Positions 1 to 11,910 of a DNA stretch of 64,000 bases are shown piece after piece; the stretch's first letter is position 1; each line of letters opens with the position of its first letter. Made by a program: the position numbers and the translations under genes. Origin of the DNA: Chamaecrista fasciculata (taxonomy: Eukaryota; Streptophyta; Magnoliopsida; Fabales; Fabaceae). The stretch spans positions 23,043-87,042 of the forward strand of contig QANZ01035131.1 of the NCBI GenBank assembly GCA_003254925.1. Direction: 5' to 3'. The notes beneath the pieces are model-generated. The model worked only from the letters and a program-made list of their open reading frames with translations. It did not search any database and had not been told where the DNA came from.

Positions 1-3000
1 CTCGTGGAAATTTTCACGCTGATGAGGACCCTAATCAAAGGTTTGATATTTCTTTGATGTACTTCAATTACTGTTAATACCTAATGTTTCACTCTTTTAT
101 AAACTGCAAGTCATATTGGGTATGAACAGATACTAATAAGAAGTTAAATTTTGCAAATAGTGATTTTTTGAATGTGTATCCTTAATTTGACTGGTCATTG
201 ATGCGCTCAATTATATGGATGATTGTGCTCTGTGATATTGAAGCATCAGCATCCTGATTCCTGATGTCATACAGTTACAATATGTATGTATATATATTTT
301 GCTCCATTAATATTTTGGGCTGTGCAGGTCAAGGAGGAAAAAGAATGCTTCCAGTGGAGATATCTCGGAATCTGGAGCTGCAGGTATTTCCCATTGCATA
401 CTGTACTATTACTTTAGGCTAAAATGCATGAAAACCCTCCTAAACATAGTCTACTATGCAAAAAATCTCTGATGTTAACAATTTGACTGTAAGCCCCTGA
501 GCTTTGCTAATTGTGCAAAATACCCATGCTTATAGATTTTTCATCCAAAATTTACAACTCGGATCCTCTAGAATTGGTGACCCTTTGCATTTCTCTGAAA
601 TTGGGCATCACTCACTGACAAAACTGGAATGCGGCGTTTAATTTTTAATAAAACGATGTGTTTACGATAGAGCTCGCCACGTGTCAACAAGCCAATGAAG
701 CAGATGAAATCAAATAGCCCAAATTTTCCCAATCACAGAGAAATTCATAGACCGCCAAATTCAAAGGATCCGATTTCCAAAATTTAATAGAGATGCCACA
801 TCTGATAAAGCTGAAAATTGCTTTCTTTGTTTTCCTTCTCCGACTCCCATGCTCCCTCTAGTTCCTGAGAAAATGCAGGAGGAATTGATATCAAATTTAG
901 ATTTTGTATACATTATTTCGATATAAAGAAGCAAATTAGCAAATCCTGCTCTGGGTTAATTGAAAAGCTAAAGGAGATTACTAGTTGGAGAGCTCAAAGA
1001 ACCAGGATGGTAAAAGAAAACGAGATTGTGGCAAGAACAAGACCCGAAATTTAAAAGAATTATCTTTCACCTCAGTATAATATCAAACTAACTATAACCT
1101 TAATTACGGTCTTATTTGGTTACCATACGTAAGTGAGCAAAGAGAACAAAAAGAGTATGGGAAAGAAAGCCATACATTAGTGTTCAATTGCCCAACAAAA
1201 CTGAAATGTTGCACTTATGACTCTGCTAGAGTTCCAATGCGGCATCTGATGTGGAATCAAATGTGGCATTTCTGTTAGAATTTTGGATGGAAAATTTAGC
1301 GGAATGGGTATTTTGCATCCAAGTAGTTACTCAGCTAAGTTCAAGGGTTTCCCTGCATTTTAGCCATTATTATTTTTCTTTAGCCATTATTTAATAGTGA
1401 GCAAAGTAACTATTTGGTATTTTGATTGTCAAACCTATTTAGCTTTTGTCCCAAATATTGTGGGTGCGTGAGTTGATCTGTGAAAATAATAAACACATCG
1501 AACCATAGTCAAGTATGCTAGGGAAGTTGTAAGGACTAATCTGTGATGAGTTTTTTATTTTTATGGACTAATTTGTGCACTAACTAATTCTTTAGGGTTT
1601 AAAGCTAAGGTCTATCAATTCAGGGATTCAAATTTTAGGTGAATCATTGAATTGATGTTCCCAATATCTTCCAAAAAGGAAGTTCTTAATTCCCCTATTC
1701 CAAATACTTACGATGAAAGACATATTTTTTATGGTATAGACGTTGCCTGGAAAAAATAATGTATTGATCATGGAAAACAAGAAGATAGTTGTAGATTATT
1801 GGAATTGTTTTGTTCATCATTCGGACATGTTAGGTCATACTATGTCACTGATAGTTTAGTGAAGAACTTGAGTGCTACATTGAGATATTTTTAGTTATCT
1901 ACCGAGTATTTTTTGTTGCTTATTCATTGGTTTCCTTCCTTTTTCTTGAATTTTTTATTTGGTTTTTATGTTAACCAGGTCAAGGAAATAGTGAAGGAAA
2001 AAAGGCATTGTACCATTGCAATTATTGTAACAAAGATATTAGCGGAAAAATCCGTATTAAGTGTGCCATGTGCCCAGATTTTGACCTATGTATAGAATGC
2101 TTTTCTGTTGGAGCTGAGGTGACCCCCCATAAAAGCAATCACCCTTACAGGGTTATGGTCAGTAATGGCATTAATTCAATTTTTACCAGATTGATTTTAA
2201 AGTTTTTGTTTATGAAAAGGGTCTAATATTTTCGAAAAAGTATTCTTTATAGTTGTTGCAGTAATTTGATTTAATCCAATTCCATTTTGACAGGACAATT
2301 TATCTTTCCCTCTCATTTGCCCAGACTGGAATGCAGATGATGAAATTCTTCTTCTGGAGGTATCTTATTCAAATTTTTTTACTTCTTAGGATTCTTAGGA
2401 TTGTTGGTGATAAGTGATTATGATTTACGAAACGCCACATTTGGTGTTCAACGGAAAAATTATTTAGTTCTATCTAATCTTTGTAGCCTACTTTCTTGGT
2501 TTTAGGGAATTGAAATGTATGGCATGGGGAATTGGGCAGAAGTTGCTGAGCATGTTGGGACAAAGAATAAAGAAGCATGCATAGAACACTACAGGAATGT
2601 TTACTTGAACTCTGTGACCTTTCCTCTTCCGGTATTATATGCATTAAACGAAGCTTTATTTTTGCTCCTTTTTGTGCTTAAATTGTTTAAGGAAAATTTT
2701 AATATTTTGTTTTAAAAAATAATTGTAGGACATGTCTCATGTTGTTGGCAAAAACAGAAAGGAACTACTTGCTATGGCTAAAGGGCAAGGCGATGACAAG
2801 AAAGGTCTTTCCTGGACATAATATCATTCTTTTTTGCTGATAAAAGCTTTTGTCGGTTATATATTTTAGTTAGTGAAGTGAGACTCTTTGGTGCCTTTAT
2901 AATAAGTCCATATTGGATGATACACGGATGGTGAATAAATGTGCCGGAAGTCTGGTTACTCCTATTTGTCTTATGTTTGTCTTTTCGATAATTTCTATAT

Positions 3001-6000
3001 AAATTTCTTAGGTACAAGCTGGTAAAAGTTTATAGTCATAAAAGAAGGAAAACTCATGACTCATGTGGCTTTTGGTACTTTGCATGATTTTTAGGTTGCA
3101 TTTTGTTGACAATCATTTTTAACTTGTAATTGGCATAGGGATTCCTATGGGGGATCTTGGTTTAAAGGAAGAATCTCCATTTTCTCCATCAAGAGTCAAG
3201 TAAGGCTGTGATTTTTTTTATTTATTATCTTATGCCACCTTTCACACTAAATTCTTTGATGCCTATTCACTGTTTCAGGGTTGAAGATTCTCATAAAGCT
3301 GGTACTTCTAGCCGACTATATTCAGGTAAAGAAAAATTGATTGTGTATTATTAATTACCAATTAATAAACCGCATATCCTTATATTTATTTTCTTTATGA
3401 TATCTATCTTGTCGTCTGTTCTAGAGTCAGAATCTGGACCTTCCAGTGCCACACATACTGCAGTGGCTACCAACCAGAAGGCATCTAATGGAGGCCGGGG
3501 TAAAGATGGTCCTGCAGTAGTTAAAATGGAAGGTATGCTATATGGTTCTGAATTCCTCTTGCATTAATCAATTGTGTCCTTTGGGGTTCTCCTTTCTTAG
3601 AAAAAGTAATTAGGAGAAAGCTAGCAGCCTTTAAGAAGTAATGCCTTTTTCTCTCCTATATAAAAAAAAAAAAAAAGGTGAAGGAAGCCTACCATCATTG
3701 TCTTTTTTTTCATGATTTATCAACTAGTAAATAAATTAAGGAAAGCTAGTCATTTTTCATATATACAAACCTTTCCAATTGAGATGATGCTACTTCTATG
3801 CGTTTGTTCTGTTGACATAATCATAACTATACCCCTATGTATACTTTTGAAGGAATTTGTGACATTAATTCATTCTGATGATTTTTCTTCTCAATTTTGT
3901 CTTTTCTTTCCCCCTTTCTTTTGTGACTGGCAGAATCTCAACTAGAGAGGAATTCTGGAGGAAATAAGCCAAGTTCCTCTGGAAGTAAAGGTCCTTCTTT
4001 AGTAGAGTTGAGTGGTTATAACCCCAAAAGACAGGAGTTTGATCCTGAATACGATAATGATGCTGAACAATTACTTGCTGAGATGGAATTTAAGGACACT
4101 GACGCAGATGATGAACGGGAGTTGAAGCTACGGGTGTTGCGCATTTATTCAAAAAGGTAAAAGACCATATTTCTTTTCCATAAAGTTCTGATGATAGAAT
4201 GTAGTCAGATTCAGAGAGCTGCTCAAAAAGCTATCTGTGGACTTGGTTGCAGGCTTGACGAAAGAAAGCGCAGAAAGGATTTCATACTAGAAAGAAATTT
4301 GTTATACCCAAGTCCATTCGAAAAGGATTTAACACCTGAAGAGAGGGCAATATGTCGGAAATATGATATATTCATGCGCTTTCATACCAAGGAAGAGCAC
4401 GAGGAACTGCTTAGAACAATTATCTTAGAGCACAGAACTCGTAGAAGGATTGAAGAACTTAAGGTTTGATATATGGATAGAATTGATTAACTACTTAAAT
4501 TGATTTTTTTCTCTTGTTTTCGATAACTAGAGGGTCTTTGGTGTCTTGATCTATAGGTTCTTGAATTTGATCTGTTTGTAAAATCTTTAGACATAAATTC
4601 CAAGAATCGTCTGTCTAAAAATACCAAAGCTCTAAGTTGTTCATCTATGATTTTAATGAACGCTTATTCTCTTAAAATTGTCAAGTGTCAGCAAATGATT
4701 ATGTGATGCGTTGTGCAAATGAAACTTACTGAAATGGGTGTTTCTGATGATGAGGTCTACAACTCTACATAGACTCATTTTGGTGACTATTTATTGACTT
4801 CTTACACCTACTGGGTGGTACACTACAGGGCGCTCATAAATTTCTTGTGATGTGCATGGAAAAATCAAACCAATATCATTTACTTATACATTTGTAATAC
4901 ATGATTCTGCAGGAGGCCCGGGCTGCTGGATGCCGCACATCAGCTGAAGGAGATAGATATCTTGCACAGAAGAGAAAAAGGGAAGCTGAAGAAAGTGCTC
5001 TTAGATTGAAAGAAAGGGCTCAAGCTGGCCCAAATGCATTCATGTCTTCAGAGTCTGCCGGCAAGGATTCAAGCGCATTACCGGCTGGACCTGCTGGTTC
5101 GAGCTCTGTCAATGAAATGGATGTGACAGGATACAATGGAGCTGATCTGCTTTCTGTACCTGTAAGCTTGTTGTCTCTCTTCATTTCTTATTAATACTAG
5201 CCCCTCATTGATCATAACTCATTAGGTAGCATAAGCAGTTTCAATCTAAATTACAAGGGAGGCAAATAGATTTTTCACTTAAGAATTGACTATAATTTAC
5301 CCTTTTTTTTTGGAAATAAAACTTACTATTTTTAGGGATTGGCTATTAAATTAATAAATTCCCTAACGAAAATATATCCAATGAATATATTTGGGTCTTT
5401 CAAGAATTCTTTCCACATTCATATTTATGTTGGAGAGCTTGAGAAATACTTAAAAGATATACATAAAAAAACATTTCGTTGCTCGACAAGGACTGGTGTT
5501 ATTTTCATGGGAGAAAATCCGTTAAAGTACTGATAAAACCCCAAGAACAAATAAAAATAAACCACAAGTGCAGAATCTGAACACTTGGAAATTAGACCAC
5601 AAGTAATTAAGGAAAGACACAAATCTGATATATATTTTTTTGATGATAACACAACAATGCAGTGGGTATGTATAATACCTCTGCTACATAACTATTCCTA
5701 AAATTAAGGAAACACTAAGCTATAGTGAAACTGCCCACTACCTAAAACATGGCCTAGAGGGCTAATCCCACTACTTCCTAGTTAACATAAAATAGAAATA
5801 ATAAATGAGAAACATGAGACCTATCTAGCATATCCTAGCTAAGAAATGATAATGATAGTGGGTAAAGCTTCTTAGCATAAGTAAGAACAGGCTTCGTTGT
5901 GAGGCCCGTATCAAGTACAAATCTGCTAAAGTATGTGAAGTATGAGTTAAGGATGGTGAAGATTTAATATTTCTTCCATTCATCACATACTTATGAGTGA

Positions 6001-6296
6001 GTGATATTCTTATGTTGTGTCAGAGCCTTAAAGATCACTAACTGCCATTGTTTCTTGCACATTTCTTTACCTTAAAAAATGATCTTGTGCAACTTTCTTG
6101 GCAGGAAAAACGTCTATGCAACGAACTAAGGTTGCCTCCAGCCATATTTCTGAAGATGCAAGAGGTTCTCTCTTTACAAATACTGAGTGGCAATATCACT
6201 GCCAAATCGGATGCCCACCATTTATTCAATATGGATGCCAGCAAAATTGACAGTGTGTATGATATCCTCGTTAAAAAGGGGATTGTCTTACCATGA
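1..6296 (+). CDS. ADA2B: ADA2b-type transcriptional adaptor, 5' end cut by window edge
   Basis: Subunit of the plant SAGA-like histone acetyltransferase complex; in the family it binds GCN5 and stimulates nucleosome acetylation in the nucleus. Exons read as 1-40, 328-383, 1979-2157, 2294-2359, 2506-2631, 2729-2804, 3139-3199, 3279-3325, 3425-3532, 3934-4156, 4253-4463, 4913-5161 and 6105-6296, all with GT-AG borders and matching phase, giving about 547 residues; about 10 bases of coding sequence (start codon) lie left of the window. Order: ZZ zinc finger in exon 3 (CNYC, CAMC, CIEC cysteine pairs), SANT/Myb domain in exons 4-5 (GNWAEVAEHVGTK), conserved middle (EFDPEYDNDAEQLLAEMEF), charged region, and a C-terminal SWIRM domain in the last exon (LRLPPAIFLKMQEVL; SDAHHLFNMDASKIDSVYD). 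The RGNF start and spacing resemble Arabidopsis ADA2b more than ADA2a. Intron 2 (1.6 kb) holds a transposon. No lesion seen. Domain calls are firm; a versus b paralogue is from memory. Confidence 0.95.
417..1365. mobile_element. Terminal-inverted-repeat element inside ADA2 intron 2
   Basis: The stretch starts GGCTAAAATGCATGAAAACC and ends with the near-complement (AAGGGTTTCCCTGCATTTTAGCC), giving about 22-bp inverted ends with a few mismatches. Subterminal parts also mirror each other (TTTTGCACAATTAGCAAAGC-like on the left, GGATGGAAAATTTAGC and GGGTATTTTGCA on the right). No ORF is present. Size (about 950 bp) and lack of coding sequence suggest a non-autonomous DNA element; flanks are AT-rich and give no convincing target-site duplication, so the superfamily is open. 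It accounts for most of the unusually long second intron. Confidence 0.6.
5162..6104 (+). other. Last intron of the ADA2 gene
   Basis: A 943-bp intron with GT at 5162 and AG at 6103-6104. It carries AT-rich sequence and no recognisable repeat ends. Short ORFs at 5339-5533 and on the other strand have no coding character. No structure was found that would change the gene model. Confidence 0.7.
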
Positions 6297-8218
6297 CATT
6301 TTCTTCTTGTGTTTGTATGCCCTTAAACATTCTTCTCTCTTCTATTTCCCCACAAGTCAAATTTTCATGATGAGAACTTGTAGATTCTAATGTTCATACT
6401 GTGCCTCCAATAAAAATTGGAAGCATCTGTTGAGTTGTAAAATGTAACTTCCCTTTATTGTTTTATTTAAACAGTTGATATCAATTACTTTTAAGTTTTG
6501 TAGTTTTACTGACACCATTTCAATTCATCAAGTATTTTCAAGGTAGATCATTGATGTTTAAGGTACTAGAAATTTTTAGGTGAAAATAAACTCAGATTGA
6601 CAGATAATGAACAAAGAAAAATTGTAGAAAAACTATATTAACAATTGTATTAGATATTTTTGTAAAAGGCCAAAACTTCAAATTGGTCCTTTATGGCTTT
6701 ATGTATGACATAGATTTTAAATTGTTTTTATTTTATCTTTTGTTTGTTTCAGATTGATCTTATATATTTTTATAATGTTTTAAATTGGTCTCAAAATAAT
6801 GATAAATGTTAAAAATTATGATAAAATCATTGTATGGGTATCAAATATAATTTATAATTTTACCTCCATGTGCCTTAAATTTTAATGGCATTTGACATAA
6901 AAAGTTCAATTGGTTTAGCTATCCCCACTCTTATTAATCAATCATTCATATTTGGAGTGATCTGATTTTTTTCGTTTGCTTTTACTTATTTTCTGTTTAA
7001 ATAAAATGTGGAGAGAGAAAGATACATCAATTTGTGTGGGGTTATATCAAATTATCCAAGACTTTGTCAATTTAACTCATCACTTTATTTTTTTTTACCA
7101 TGGATCCTGCATAGAGATATATTTTAATATCTCATTTCATTGGAGTTATTTTTAAAATTTATAAGTACATTAAAAAATGTTTTTTAATAATTTTTTCTTT
7201 TTTGTGTAACATCATTAGGAAAAGAAGGAAGGTTTCTAATTAATTTCATTTTCTTCACTCAATTAACTGATTAACCATGGAAACCTCTGGAAACTCCGAA
7301 TACAGGACAAAAGTAAAGCTTTTGGATTAGAATAAATGATTGTATTCCAAAAAAAGAAAGAAATAAAATTGTAATCTTAAGCCTAAAGCTAACCTTGTAG
7401 CATTATTAATGAAGATGACGTAAAATCGTAAATAATAATAAATGGCAATGTGCAGATCACTCAATAGTTATGCAAATATTGACGTACGCAATTCAAGCAT
7501 TTCGACTAAAACCAATTCAAGAAATTCATGAACCTATCATAAATTCATAACCCTCCAAATTGAATAAGAAAAACTATTAAAATCCTTGTTTAGGATTGCA
7601 AGTAACAATCACATCACATTTCAAATTAAACCAATGTATTAAATTCATGAACGTTACGTGAGAGGATTATTAATTGGCTTTTCACCTCAATTAATGCTCA
7701 TAAAACGCGCAAATTTGTCTTTTATCACTACATTAATAATATATACTAGGGGCTTTGCAATGTATGTAAAATAAATAAGGGACCAAATCATTGACTCAGT
7801 AAAGAAAATGGACTAAATAGTAAGTTTCCTCTTATTTTAATTACATGTAATATTTTTAACTTAGTATAAGTGGGAGGACGACCAGAAGGCTCCTCCCACG
7901 TATAATATAGTATAGATATGTGTATTTGTTTTGTGAAATTTCTAACAATTTTTTGAGACCTAAAAATTAACTAGGGCTTTGCGGCCTTAAAAGCACATAA
8001 ATATGGTGTTAAAGTAGGATATATTTACAATTTTTAAAAATTTGAAAAGAGTTTACAATGAGGAAAATTATTAAAGTTTGGGGATAAAAAAATACATTTT
8101 TGCCATCACTATAAAGACAATTTTTTACCTAAATAATCATATAAGAAAAAGAATATAAAATAGACTTTTTATTAAAAGTATCTCATAGTTACATAAAAAA
8201 AAATCATACAAATTTTTT
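6297..8218. other. Intergenic, AT-rich; holds one Helitron-like element
   Basis: Between the ADA2 stop and the fold-back element upstream of the next gene. The first 200 bases are presumably the ADA2 3' UTR; 6410-6418 contains AATAAAAAT, a possible polyadenylation signal. Around 6660-6900 there are 'aaattggtcc' motifs of the kind found in fold-back MITEs, but only one arm is visible. Apart from the Helitron-like element at 7746-7916 nothing else is recognised. Confidence 0.6.
7746..7916 (-). mobile_element. Short Helitron-like non-autonomous element, copy 1
   Basis: On the minus strand it begins TCTATACTATATTATA and ends GCAAAGCCCCTAG, flanked by A on the left and T on the right, which fits Helitron ends (5'-TC, 3'-CTAG, insertion between A and T). 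The same termini bound the larger copy at 51602-52429, and a damaged copy lies at about 39955-40105. The 3' hairpin expected of Helitrons is not obvious, so the family name is an inference. No ORF. Confidence 0.55.
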
Positions 8219-8620
8219 ACTAAACTGTAAATTTGGTCTCATATCTTTTGCTCAGATCCCTATTTGATTCTATATCTTTTTTTTGCTGCACTTTTGGTCC
8301 CATATCTTTGGGTCAAGTCCCAATTTGGTCCTATATATTTTTTATGCAGATTTGGTCTCATATCTTTGTGTTAATTGCATAATTGGTCCTATATCTTTGG
8401 GTCGGATTTAGAAATAGTCTTATATCTTTACAAAATGATCAACTAATGCAAAGATATGGGACTAAAACTACAACTTAACTAAAAGGTATGAGACCAAAAA
8501 TGATATGGGACCAAAATTGAGACATTTTACAAAGATATAGGACGTAAACTACAACAAAAAATATACAGGACCAAATTGAAAACTGAGCAAACGATATGGG
8601 ACCAAATTTATACTTTAGCC
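8219..8620. repeat. Fold-back (inverted repeat) MITE with GGTCCCATATCTTT motifs
   Basis: The left arm (AAATTTGGTCTCATATCTTTTGCTCAG) pairs with the right arm (CTGAGCAAACGATATGGGACC, then AAATTTATACTTTAGCC). Inside, the motif 'ggtcc(c/t)atatcttt' repeats several times forward on the left and complemented on the right. No ORF. Its right edge is about 60 bp upstream of the TATA box of the gene at 8774, so it forms most of that gene's proximal promoter. Confidence 0.6.
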
Positions 8621-8677
8621 TAAATTATTTTACTAATGTTTAATAACATAATTATCAAGATCATCTTCTTCTTCTCC

Positions 8678-8686
8678 TATAAATAG
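8678..8686 (+). promoter_or_regulatory. TATA box of the 8774-9076 gene
   Basis: TATAAATAG lies 88-96 bp before the start codon, leaving a plausible short leader that includes CT- and GA-rich runs. This placement supports ATG 8774 as the first start in the transcript rather than the in-frame ATG at 8690, which would fall on or before the expected cap site. Confidence 0.6.
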
Positions 8687-8773
8687 TTAGTGTCATCTCT
8701 TCATCTTCATCATCATCTTAAATTCTTAATATCATCTCTCTGTTTCTTTCTTTCTCAAGAGAGGGAGAGAGAG

Positions 8774-9076
8774 ATGGCTCTGCAATGGCTTCTGCATTCA
8801 GCTTGCCATGTTTTGGGGTACCCTAATGAAGAAAACGACGCCGTGGCAGAAGCAAAGCATAGGCAGAATGACATTGTTGTAGGGTACCCTAGAGAGGAGT
8901 CATCAGGGTTTGAAATGCCCCTTCATTACCCTCGATACACCAAAGAGGATTACGAGAAGATGGAGGAATGGAAGGTGGATTTACTTCTTCAACAATATGG
9001 CCTACGTTTTAAGGGTACCCTTGAGGACAAGAGGGCCTTTGCTAAGGGTACATTCTTGTGGCCTCACCAACGTTAA
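8774..9076 (+). CDS. Small plant-specific protein, function unknown (DUF7722-like)
   Basis: A single-exon, 100-residue protein. The C-terminal half is the recognisable part: FEMPLHYPRYTKEDYEKMEE followed by a WKVDLLLQQYGL segment, then FKGTLEDKRAFAKGTFLWP. This pattern recurs in short uncharacterised plant proteins which I believe carry the label DUF7722 (number from memory). No signal peptide, membrane segment or catalytic motif is visible. The N-terminal half contains two 'GYP' motifs flanking a charged stretch. The start is chosen because it follows the TATA box by a normal distance and the family begins MALxWxLHSA. It stands alone between transposon-rich regions; no operon or cluster context applies. 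A real gene is likely because the frame is intact and the motif conserved; function is not known. Confidence 0.8.
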   Translation: MALQWLLHSACHVLGYPNEENDAVAEAKHRQNDIVVGYPREESSGFEMPLHYPRYTKEDYEKMEEWKVDLLLQQYGLRFKGTLEDKRAFAKGTFLWPHQR

Positions 9077-9985
9077 TTCCATATCTCTCTCTCTGTTTTT
9101 AAAGGGTTTGTGAAAGAATAAGTAATGCTGCAGTTCTAAAGTTTTGTGCTTGATCTCTTTCTCTCTATATAATATAGTATTACTGTATTACTGTATTCAT
9201 GAATGAATTGGGATGGAGATGCTTTTTTTAATTAGACTTATATGTAAAATAAATTAGTGTATGAATTATATAATTCTAAATCGTTCGTCTCCATGAAACA
9301 GAGTTGCTGGATAGTTGATACTAGAAAACTTGCAAGAGATTTGGTAATACATAATGGAGAAATAATTGAATTTATAATCTAACTATTCTCAACCTTAATT
9401 ATTTCTAACACTAAAATTCTAGCTTAAAATTAAGCTTTGGTCAACATTTGTGAGTTTCAAAATGAAGATTGTGCGTGGCCTGATCAACAACATACATGTG
9501 ACAATTCCGTCTATCTTAATAAATTACTCAAAACCATGGAGCTTGTAATACCATCATATGTAAAAACACTAATTAATTAGCACAAACATTGTGATGCGTC
9601 ACAAATCAATAAATCATCATACATTGTATGCCCAAACCACATATGGGCTTGTTTGGATTTGTGTTGATTATAATTTGAGTGATGTTTTTGGATTGAGTTT
9701 ATTATAATTTGAATGTTGTTTGGACAATTTGTTGTTGATGAAGCAATTATCCAAGGTTGGATGGATTTAGATGATCGAGCGGGAAGCCAAAATCAATAAG
9801 TGAAAGTCAAAGTGAGAGGATCAGAGAATGTGTACCTTAGGCAGAGATATAAGCCTGTATATGTTGGGTTTAACATGGAAAGGAGAAAAGTAGGAGGTAG
9901 TAATGGTAATCACCAAGCGTGTTGGAAGATCCCTTATCACTAATCCTTTAATCCTCTAAGTCCTTTAGTACTCGTTACTAAAGAG
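9077..9985. other. Intergenic, 3' UTR of the small gene and a partial MITE-like stretch
   Basis: AT-rich. From about 9650 'gggcttgtttgga...gattataatttga' resembles the end of the element at 50912-51190, but no matching second end is evident. No gene recognised. Confidence 0.5.
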
Positions 9986-9993
9986 CACTTGTT

Positions 9994-10480
9994 TGGGGGT
10001 CTATTTGGGAATGCCTTAAACCTAATATTATCTCATCTCATAATTGGATGAACAGTAATAATTAGGTGTTTGGTTGAACTCTCATCTCATCTCATCCACA
10101 TCATCATCTCGTTCACAACATCATTTCATTTTCTCTTACAATTATTAAATTATCCCTACTCATATACCTATAATTACCTATACTATAATACAAATAAAAA
10201 AAAATTAGGTAAAATAATAATTTTACATACACTCATTTATTACATTTATAATTTTCTCTCTATATATATCATTTATAAAAAAATCCATAAACCTATTTCA
10301 ACCAACCACAATCATTACATACCCTTTTATATAATTCCACATCCTATTTAACATCATTTTCTCTCAAATCATCCAAACACTAGTACATCATTTCATCTTA
10401 TCTCATTACAACATCATCTCATCTCAACATCTAAGTTGAGTTTGGATGAGATGATGAAGGTTCCCAAAGAGGAAAATTAA
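9994..10480. mobile_element. PIF/Harbinger-like MITE remnant
   Basis: Begins 'gggggtctatttgggaa' and carries the same internal 'catctcatctcatccacatcatcatctc' and 'cctataattacctatac' blocks as the larger copies at 15031-16322 and 29126-30818, but is only about 450-490 bp. The right end ('ggttcccaaag') is degenerate. Interpreted as an internally deleted relative of the same family; no ORF. Confidence 0.5.
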
Positions 10481-10599
10481 CCTTAGTGGTGAGCTCAAAG
10501 CTACTCCTCGAAAAGGGAAAAATCAAAAGAGGGGAAGGTCGGGAAACCTAAAAACGGAAAAGATAAAAAAAGAGGAAGGACCATTGTAGTAAATAGGGG

Positions 10600-10640
10600 T
10601 GTTCAAGATCCGGCTTATCTTGGCCTTAGGTACACTTATT
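10600..10640 (+). mobile_element. Possible hAT terminus (TAGGGGTGTTCA) interrupted by later insertions
   Basis: TAGGGGTGTTCAAGATCC resembles the ends of plant hAT elements, and GATC-rich sequence with related 'aagatc' character resumes at 13000-13145. This suggests an older hAT-like element split by the 10.66-12.99 kb insertion. Only one end is recognisable, so this is weak. Confidence 0.25.
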
Positions 10641-10914
10641 TCAAAAAAAAATTATTTTTTTTAGGCCAAAATGCACCTACACCCCCTGAGTTTTAGGTTG
10701 GGTGCACATAACACCCCTGAGTTTTGAATTTGTGCAAATAGGACCCCTGAGTTTTCAATTACGTGCAAATAACACCCTTATATTAAATTTAGNTCAATTC
10801 CCCCTATTTTTCCTCATCTTCTTTCATTTTAGTCCCAAATCCTCAAAATAAAATTGTTAAGTGTCTCAAAACTTTTCCAAACATGTCAATTTAGTCCTCA
10901 AAAGTATCCAAAAC

Positions 10915-11535
10915 ACTAAAACTTAAACCCTAAACCCCAAACTCTAAACCCCTTTATTTTCAATTCCCCCTATTTTTCATCATCTTCTTTCATTTTAGTC
11001 CCAAATCCTCAAAATTGTTAAGTGTCCAAAAACTCTTCCAAACATTCCAATTTAGTCCTTAAAAGTAATAAAAACCCTAAAACATACACCTCAAACCCCA
11101 AACTCTAAACCCTAAAACCTAAACCCCAAATTCTAAACCCTAAATCCTAAACCCTAAACCCTAAAATTCTAAACCCCAAAAACCTAATTCCTAAAAATAT
11201 TTAATTTGAGCAATTAGGTCTCTTACCCATTCTTATCTCATTATTCTCAATTCTTCCTCTTTTTCATCATCTTCATTCATTTTAGTCCCAAATCCTCAAA
11301 TGAAAATTTTAAAGTGATTCAAAACTCTTCCAAACATTCCAATTTAGTCCTTAAAAGTATTAAAAACCCTAAAACTTAAACTCTAATCCCTAAACCCTAA
11401 ACTCTAAACCCTAAACTCTAAAATTCTAAACCTTAAAACCCAAACCCCAAACCCCAAACACTAAAATCCTAAACCTTAAAATCCTAAACCCTAAAACCCT
11501 AAATCCTAACCCCTAAATCCTAAACCTTAAACCCC
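10915..11535. repeat. Degenerate plant-telomere-like repeats (AAACCCT variants)
   Basis: Three blocks of AAACCCTAAA, AAACCCCAAA, AAACTCTAAA and TAAATCCTAA variants, about 10915-10960, 11090-11190 and 11370-11535; a complementary short block lies at 12495-12550. The unit matches the plant telomere heptamer TTTAGGG on the other strand but is too degenerate and too tied to the arms of the surrounding element to be a chromosome end. Confidence 0.7.
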
Positions 11536-11586
11536 TAAAAAAAATCACTCTCTTGCAATTTAGTCCATAGGTCCCTAAATCCTAAT

Positions 11587-11628
<42 letters not shown>

Positions 11629-11639
11629 TTCACTCTCTC

Positions 11640-11910
11640 TCTCCTCCATTCGAACAACTACTTACTCCACAAATTGGAGGTTTTCAAGATCAAAGCAAGA
11701 GACAAGCATGGCCGCAAGATCCTTGGCATCATCGCCAAATTCTTCCCTGTTAGATTCATCCACACTATGTTAATTTCTTCCTCTCCTTATCGAAGTGAAG
11801 GAGAAGGATCTGATAAGATTTCTTCCTCTCCTACGTCGCCGCCAGCAACATTCTCTTCGAATACGTCGTCTCCGGCGCCAGCGTGGCGAGATCTTGGACT
11901 TCGTTTTTGA
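11640..11910 (+). pseudogene. Captured fragment resembling a BCH/CRAL-TRIO (BNIP2-like) protein exon
   Basis: Reading from 11674 gives MEVFKIKARDKHGRKILGII then AKFFPVRF, which closely resembles the start of the CRAL-TRIO-like (BCH) domain of plant proteins such as At4g35750 (KLEVFKIxGRDKxGRKILRI, FFPARxLS; from memory). The match stops after about 30 residues; the rest of the frame (serine/proline-rich, ends 11910) is unlike the family. A second GC-rich gene-like block follows at 12135-12315. Being an exon-sized match inside an inverted-repeat element, it is read as gene capture, not a functional gene. Confidence 0.5.

Noticed and set aside
11090..11535. Telomere or interstitial telomere tract
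   Set aside because: Units are highly degenerate and tied to the arms of a mobile element, with ordinary genes on both sides.
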